DNA of 64,000 nucleotides from Terriglobia bacterium. Lineage in GTDB: Bacteria > Acidobacteriota > Terriglobia > Acidiferrales > UBA7541. Shown here one piece after another: positions 60,392 through 64,000 of the stretch (positions are counted from its first letter, which is position 1; each line of letters begins with the position of its first letter). A program made the translations under genes and the position numbers. The stretch spans positions 1 to 64,000 of the forward strand of contig JAIQFB010000005.1 of the NCBI GenBank assembly GCA_020073485.1. Reading direction: 5' to 3'. The notes under the pieces are model-generated. The model did no database searches. It was given only the letters and a program-made list of their open reading frames with translations, and was not told where the DNA came from.

Positions 60392-60955
60392 TCAGTCGTC
60401 CGCCGACATGCTTTTGGCGAATCGCCTTTGGAAGTCAGGGGTAGATTTGCGTACTTCGAGCCAGTCGAAAAAGGCGTCGGGGGTATCGAGCCACACCTTG
60501 AACCACTGCATGATTTCTTCCTTTTCGGCCCGCTTTTCCGGCTCGACTTTGTGGTTGCGCGCGATCATTTCGGCGCGGCGGCGGCCCATGCGGGCCACTT
60601 CGAGGACGCGCTCCACGGCCGCGCGCTCGTCTTCTTCCTTGAATTTCCGGTACAGCTCGTCCAGGCGCATGATGCACATTTCCGCGTCTTCGAGCGTAGC
60701 GAAGTGCAGCAGGTCCTGAAATTCCTCTTCGTACTGGCCTTCGGTATCCGCTTTGGTGGACCACACGATTCGCATTCCCGCGGTTTCCAGGACGCCGGCG
60801 ATGTAATCGGGCGAAGTTTTTCCTCCCGGGCCAAGGCGCGCGACGAGTTGACGGCGGATCTGCTCGACTTCGGCCGGGGTGAAGCGCGGCACGGCAAGCT
60901 CGCGCGCGATTTCCAGGATCGTTTCCTTCTTCGTCGGGTGATCCGGATGTGTCAT
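60392..60955 (-). CDS. Helical protein of unknown function in the mltG operon
   Basis: A 187-residue, highly charged, mostly helical protein: TKKETILEIARELAVPRFTPAEVEQIRRQL, GKTSPDYIAGVLETAGMRIVWS, DLLHFATLEDAEMCIMRLDELYRKFKEEDER, and EPEKRAEKEEIMQWFKVWLDTPDAFFDWLE. The ATG overlaps the mltG stop (ATGA), a clear sign of translational coupling. There is no recognised domain. The two unknowns downstream of mltG travel together here. Confidence 0.72.
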   Translation of the reverse strand: MTHPDHPTKKETILEIARELAVPRFTPAEVEQIRRQLVARLGPGGKTSPDYIAGVLETAGMRIVWSTKADTEGQYEEEFQDLLHFATLEDAEMCIMRLDELYRKFKEEDERAAVERVLEVARMGRRRAEMIARNHKVEPEKRAEKEEIMQWFKVWLDTPDAFFDWLEVRKSTPDFQRRFAKSMSADD

Positions 60956-62019
60956 TGCATCCTCGCGGGCTTGAATTGTTTCACAGCCTGCGCTGGAGAG
61001 GAAGTCCCACTTGCGGCGGTCTGCTCCTGCTGCAGCAGGCGGCGGTAGCGCGCGACGTTCTGATTATGCTCCTTCAGGGTCTTGCTGAAGAAGTGTCCGC
61101 CTTCGGTATTAGCGACAAAATAAAGATCGTCGGTCGGCGGGGGATCGAGCGCCGCACGCAGCGCCGCTTCCCCCGGATTGGCGATGGGGCCCGGCGGCAG
61201 GCCCTTGTTCCGGTAGGTGTTGTAGGGAGACTCATAGTGGAGATCGCGGCCATCCAGCTTTCCGCTATATAGGCCGGCAAGCGTGAGGGCATAGGCAACG
61301 GTGGGATCGCATTGCAAGGGCTGGCCGATGCGCAGGCGGTTGGTGAATACTCCGGCCACGTGAGGGCGCTCTTCCGGGCGCGGCGTTTCGCGCTCCACCA
61401 GCGATGCCAGCGTTACCACATCCTGCGCGCGATTCTGCGCCGGCGGGTCCGCCGATAACAGGGAGGTCCACTCCTGGCGGAACTTTTTCAGCATCGCTTC
61501 CGTCATGTCCTTGCCCGTCATGTGGCGCGGAAATTCGTAGGTTGCGGGAAACAGAAAGCCTTCCAGGGACGGTGCGCCGGGCGCGAGATCGCGGATCGGC
61601 GAAGGGTCGCGCGCTGCGGCCAGGAAATTCTCCCGGGAGAGGAACCCTTCGCTCGCGGCAAGATTCGCGATGTCATACATCGTGAAGCCCTCGGGAATCA
61701 CGAATTCCTTGACGTAGACGCGGCCATTAGCGAGGGCGTCATAGACGGCGAACGCGGTCACGGGGCGATCGAAAAAATATTCGCCGGCTTCCAGAGTGTG
61801 GCGCTTCTTCGCGCGGCACAACCATGCAAAGGCGAGCTGGCTGCGCACCACGCCATTTTCCGCCAGCAGCCTGGCAATGGTGCGCTGCGACGCGCCGTGC
61901 GGGATGTCCACATATACGCCGCCGTCGGGAAATCCCTGGTACGGCTGGTAGAGCGCCAGATAAAGATATCCCGCTCCGAGCACCAGCAAAAGAAGGAAAA
62001 ATAGGAAGACGCGGCGCAT
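60952..62019 (-). CDS. mltG: Endolytic murein transglycosylase MltG
   Basis: A 355-residue inner-membrane enzyme that cleaves nascent glycan strands to end peptidoglycan polymerisation. One TM helix (VFLFFLLLLVLGAGYLYLAL) is followed by a LysM-like region (VYVDIPHGASQRTIARLLAENGV) and the YceG catalytic domain with the catalytic Glu209 in LASLVERE, then RLRIGQPLQCDPTVAYAL, YNTYRNKGLPPGPIANPG and LYFVAN. The ATG at 62019 immediately precedes the ruvX stop region (one base between), a conserved ruvX-mltG pairing. Confidence 0.94.
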   Translation of the reverse strand: MRRVFLFFLLLLVLGAGYLYLALYQPYQGFPDGGVYVDIPHGASQRTIARLLAENGVVRSQLAFAWLCRAKKRHTLEAGEYFFDRPVTAFAVYDALANGRVYVKEFVIPEGFTMYDIANLAASEGFLSRENFLAAARDPSPIRDLAPGAPSLEGFLFPATYEFPRHMTGKDMTEAMLKKFRQEWTSLLSADPPAQNRAQDVVTLASLVERETPRPEERPHVAGVFTNRLRIGQPLQCDPTVAYALTLAGLYSGKLDGRDLHYESPYNTYRNKGLPPGPIANPGEAALRAALDPPPTDDLYFVANTEGGHFFSKTLKEHNQNVARYRRLLQQEQTAASGTSSPAQAVKQFKPARMQ

Positions 62020-62020
62020 G

Positions 62021-62536
62021 TCAGTCTCGCGCTCCGTCCTGGCGGCGCGCGCGTTGCAGGTAGTCCCGCAAGATGATCGCTGCGGCGACATCGTCGAGAG
62101 GAGTTTTCTTTCTATTTTCAATGCGGGCCTGCGAGCCGCGAAGCGTCTGTCTGCGAGGCTCTGCGGCGGAGATGGTCTGCCTGGCTTCCCAGGAACTCAG
62201 CCGCTCGTCCATCAGATCGACGGGAATGCCAAGAGCTTTTCTCACCCGCTCGGAAAAACCTTTCACTTCCTCGGACATTTCGCTCGGCGATCCGTCCAGA
62301 TGAAGCGGCAGGCCGACGACGATTCGCCGCACCCGCTCATCCCGTACCAGGTCGCGCAAACGGCCCAGGTCGCGCCGGCGATTGGTCCGCTCCCAGGTGG
62401 CGAATGGGCGCGAAGTGACACCGGATTCGTCGGAAAGAGCCAGGCCCAGCCTCTTCTTGCCGTAATCGATCGCCAGAATCACACCCATGGCGTGGGAAGT
62501 GGCGGGCGACGGCGCAGCGCGATGCGGAATTTCCAT
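62021..62536 (-). CDS. ruvX: Putative pre-16S rRNA nuclease / Holliday junction resolvase-like RuvX (YqgF)
   Basis: A 171-residue RNase H-fold nuclease, essential in several bacteria for 16S rRNA 5'-end maturation. Family blocks: ILAIDYGKKRLGLALSD (first acidic residue), VVGLPLHLDGSPSEMSEEVKGFSERVRKA, PVDLMDERLSSWEA and KTPLDDVAAAIILRDYL. Met1 at 62536 sits directly under a TATAAT box; an alternative start is Met17 (MGVILAIDYG), without a ribosome site. mltG follows by one base. Confidence 0.93.
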   Translation of the reverse strand: MEIPHRAAPSPATSHAMGVILAIDYGKKRLGLALSDESGVTSRPFATWERTNRRRDLGRLRDLVRDERVRRIVVGLPLHLDGSPSEMSEEVKGFSERVRKALGIPVDLMDERLSSWEARQTISAAEPRRQTLRGSQARIENRKKTPLDDVAAAIILRDYLQRARRQDGARD

Positions 62537-62537
62537 A

Positions 62538-62552
62538 ACGTTATTATAACGT
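62538..62552 (-). promoter_or_regulatory. Palindromic promoter element before ruvX
   Basis: ACGTTAT-T-ATAACGT is a perfect 15-base palindrome one base upstream of the ruvX ATG. On the minus strand it contains TATAAT (62548-62543), predicting transcription from about 62536, the first base of the start codon. No good -35 is visible. It may also be a repressor site. Confidence 0.5.
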
Positions 62553-62614
62553 GGAAGGATGGTTTTCTTTGGTGAGCCGGATGTCTTGCCACCCTCGTGG
62601 TAACCCTTCGTACC

Positions 62615-64000
62615 TCAGGGTTGCCGTCCGCGTGCGCCCGATTCCCACAGCGGCCACAGGCCCGCGATCTTCATCTGCGCGTCCAGGCCTGTGGCTTTGA
62701 GCAGCGATTCGATTTCGGGGCGCGACTGGCGCGGGCCCAGCGGCTCGGCGCGTTCGGCAGCGCCAAACGTGGTGACCGCGGCGATGGCCGTATTTACCTT
62801 CAGTTGCAGCAAGTCCACTTTGTCGAGAGTGTCCGAGGCGGCGTGATAGTTGGGCAGGTAATTCGCCTCTTCCTGATTGGCGATGAGCGTCGGCACGCCC
62901 TCGACCAGGAAATCGAAATTATCGGCGCCCAGGGGAGCATCGAACACGTGCTGATCGGCGCCCCACGAATCGAGTGGCTTCAACGCTTCGCGCACGCCGC
63001 TTTCGATATCGTGGCGTCCGCCGAGCATGTATCCGGTTACACGTCCGATTCCCATGTCGAAAATAATTGCGACTCGGGCGCGGTCCATTTCCGCTCGATG
63101 CGTGCGGACGTAAGCCCAGGAGCCGAGCATGCCTTGCTCTTCTCCGGTGAAGAGAACGAAACGAATGGAGCGGCGCGGGCGCTCGCCCGTGCGCAGGATG
63201 TCGCGCGCCGCTTCGACGACCATGGCGGCGTTGCAGCCGTTGTCGAGCGCTCCGTTACCGAGTTCCCAGGAATCCAGATGCGCGCCCAGCAGCACCCATT
63301 CGTCGGGTTTTTCGCGGCCGCGAATTTCGCCGACCACGTTTTCCTGTTCCGCAGGCCCGCCTACCTTATTCGGAATATCCAGGCGCACGCGCACATTTTT
63401 TCCGGCCACCAGAAACCGCTCGAGCCGCAACGCATCTTCGCGCGCCAGAATGGCCTGCGGAAGCGATTCAATGACGCCGGTGTATGTGTTGCTGTGGCGG
63501 TACAGCAGCATTCGTTCGCGCGTGGACATCCACAGGATGGCTGCGGCGCCCGCGGATTTCGCCCGGGAAATAATGCCTGGCGCATTCATGTATTCCTGAA
63601 ACAGATCGTCCCAGGTTCGCAGGGGCCCGGAGTGAACCAGGACAATCGCACCCTTTGCCGCGGAGCCGATTTTGGAGAAGTCGGCATCTGTGCCTTCTCC
63701 AACCGACACCACTCCGGATTCAAGGCCGCCGGCCGGCGTGCCGGCAGTCCACGCAACCGAAACCAGATGCACGGGAAACGGCGCGGGAGAGAGCACTTCC
63801 AGATGCGTCGCGCCTTCCGACCACGTGGCGGGAATCGTGTACTTTTCTGTGTGGACGTCAATGCCTGCTTCGCGAAATGCCGTAACACCCCAAGCCACGG
63901 CACGCGCCGCCGCAGGCGTGCCGCTCACGCGCCCGCCAATTTCGTCCGTCAGGCGGCGGAGATTTTCCGCGAGCGCCGATTCTCCCATCGCGTTCTGGAT
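62615..64000 (-). CDS. M28-family zinc peptidase, 5' end outside the window
   Basis: At least 461 residues, open to the right edge without a stop. MGESALAENLRRLTDEIGGR at 63988 is internal, continued upstream as I-Q-N-A, so the true start lies beyond 64000. A PA-like insert (about 130-220) is followed by the M28 catalytic site: LLGAHLDSWELGNGALDNGCNAAMVVEAAR (zinc His/Asp and bridging Asp), FTGEEQGMLGS (Glu-Glu), IIFDMGIGRVTG and YHAASDTLDKV. Relatives are aminopeptidases or carboxypeptidases, usually exported; the signal peptide is not visible. Confidence 0.9.
   Translation of the reverse strand: MQNAMGESALAENLRRLTDEIGGRVSGTPAAARAVAWGVTAFREAGIDVHTEKYTIPATWSEGATHLEVLSPAPFPVHLVSVAWTAGTPAGGLESGVVSVGEGTDADFSKIGSAAKGAIVLVHSGPLRTWDDLFQEYMNAPGIISRAKSAGAAAILWMSTRERMLLYRHSNTYTGVIESLPQAILAREDALRLERFLVAGKNVRVRLDIPNKVGGPAEQENVVGEIRGREKPDEWVLLGAHLDSWELGNGALDNGCNAAMVVEAARDILRTGERPRRSIRFVLFTGEEQGMLGSWAYVRTHRAEMDRARVAIIFDMGIGRVTGYMLGGRHDIESGVREALKPLDSWGADQHVFDAPLGADNFDFLVEGVPTLIANQEEANYLPNYHAASDTLDKVDLLQLKVNTAIAAVTTFGAAERAEPLGPRQSRPEIESLLKATGLDAQMKIAGLWPLWESGARGRQP

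Overview
This 64-kb window is a continuous, gene-dense bacterial chromosome segment of roughly 60% GC with about 56 protein genes on both strands. I see no tRNA, rRNA, CRISPR array, transposase or prophage. The best guess is an acidobacterium (Terriglobia-like soil lineage). This is inferred from the futalosine menaquinone genes, several exported metallo-beta-lactamase-fold and Tat-exported amidohydrolase-type enzymes, periplasmic TldD/TldE-like proteins, and dispersed hairpins of the 'cacaggcttcagcctgtg' and 'gtcattccgagcgaagcgag' kinds. No marker gene here proves the taxonomy.

Layout. 0-4.4 kb: a zinc-ribbon coiled-coil protein, a fusion of RNase HI with a MaoC hot-dog domain, and the menaquinone genes mqnA-mqnC. 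4.7-7.5 kb: an outer-membrane porin divergent from an AraC regulator. 7.9-11.4 kb: a two-gene unit of a TIR-transmembrane-DUF4185 protein and a SLOG-four-TM protein. This is the best candidate for an undescribed signalling or defence system. 11.6-16.2 kb: a patchwork of small catabolic-type enzymes (two MBL-fold hydrolases, a carboxymuconolactone decarboxylase-like protein, a Tat amidohydrolase, a DUF1330 protein). 16.4-21.4 kb: dprA-topA-xerC. 21.4-29.5 kb: envelope and accessory genes (outer-membrane protein, AhpD-like, glutamine amidotransferase-like, LolA-like, LemA/nucleotidyltransferase/TPM, MBL fusion, cupin). 29.7-31.9 kb: accD-folC. 32.2-43.6 kb: FecR-like protein, exported TldD/TldE-like pair, CDF metal transporter, glycosyltransferase 39 and a GH18-CE4-GT2 trifunctional polysaccharide protein. 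43.6-48.1 kb: an M3 peptidase and hslV-hslU. 48.1-52.3 kb: fibronectin-type lipoprotein, FAH-family enzyme, fructose-6-phosphate aldolase/transaldolase and small membrane proteins. 52.3-58.2 kb: a split acyl-CoA carboxylase (carboxyltransferase, biotin carboxylase, biotin carrier) surrounding a CsgG-like gene. 58.4-64 kb, minus strand: M28 peptidase (cut by the window edge), ruvX, mltG, two conserved-looking unknowns, rpmB (L28) and a SurA/PrsA-like lipoprotein.

How it fits together. Core functions (DNA processing and topology, fatty-acid and folate synthesis, HslVU proteolysis, L28, RuvX/MltG) alternate with envelope and secreted-enzyme genes. In many bacteria dprA-topA-xerC-hslV-hslU is one block. 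Here about 24 kb of other genes separates xerC from hslV, which suggests an ancestral block was split. Intergenic gaps repeatedly carry perfect or near-perfect hairpins of a few related families, and several predicted -10 boxes sit so close to start codons that leaderless transcripts are likely.
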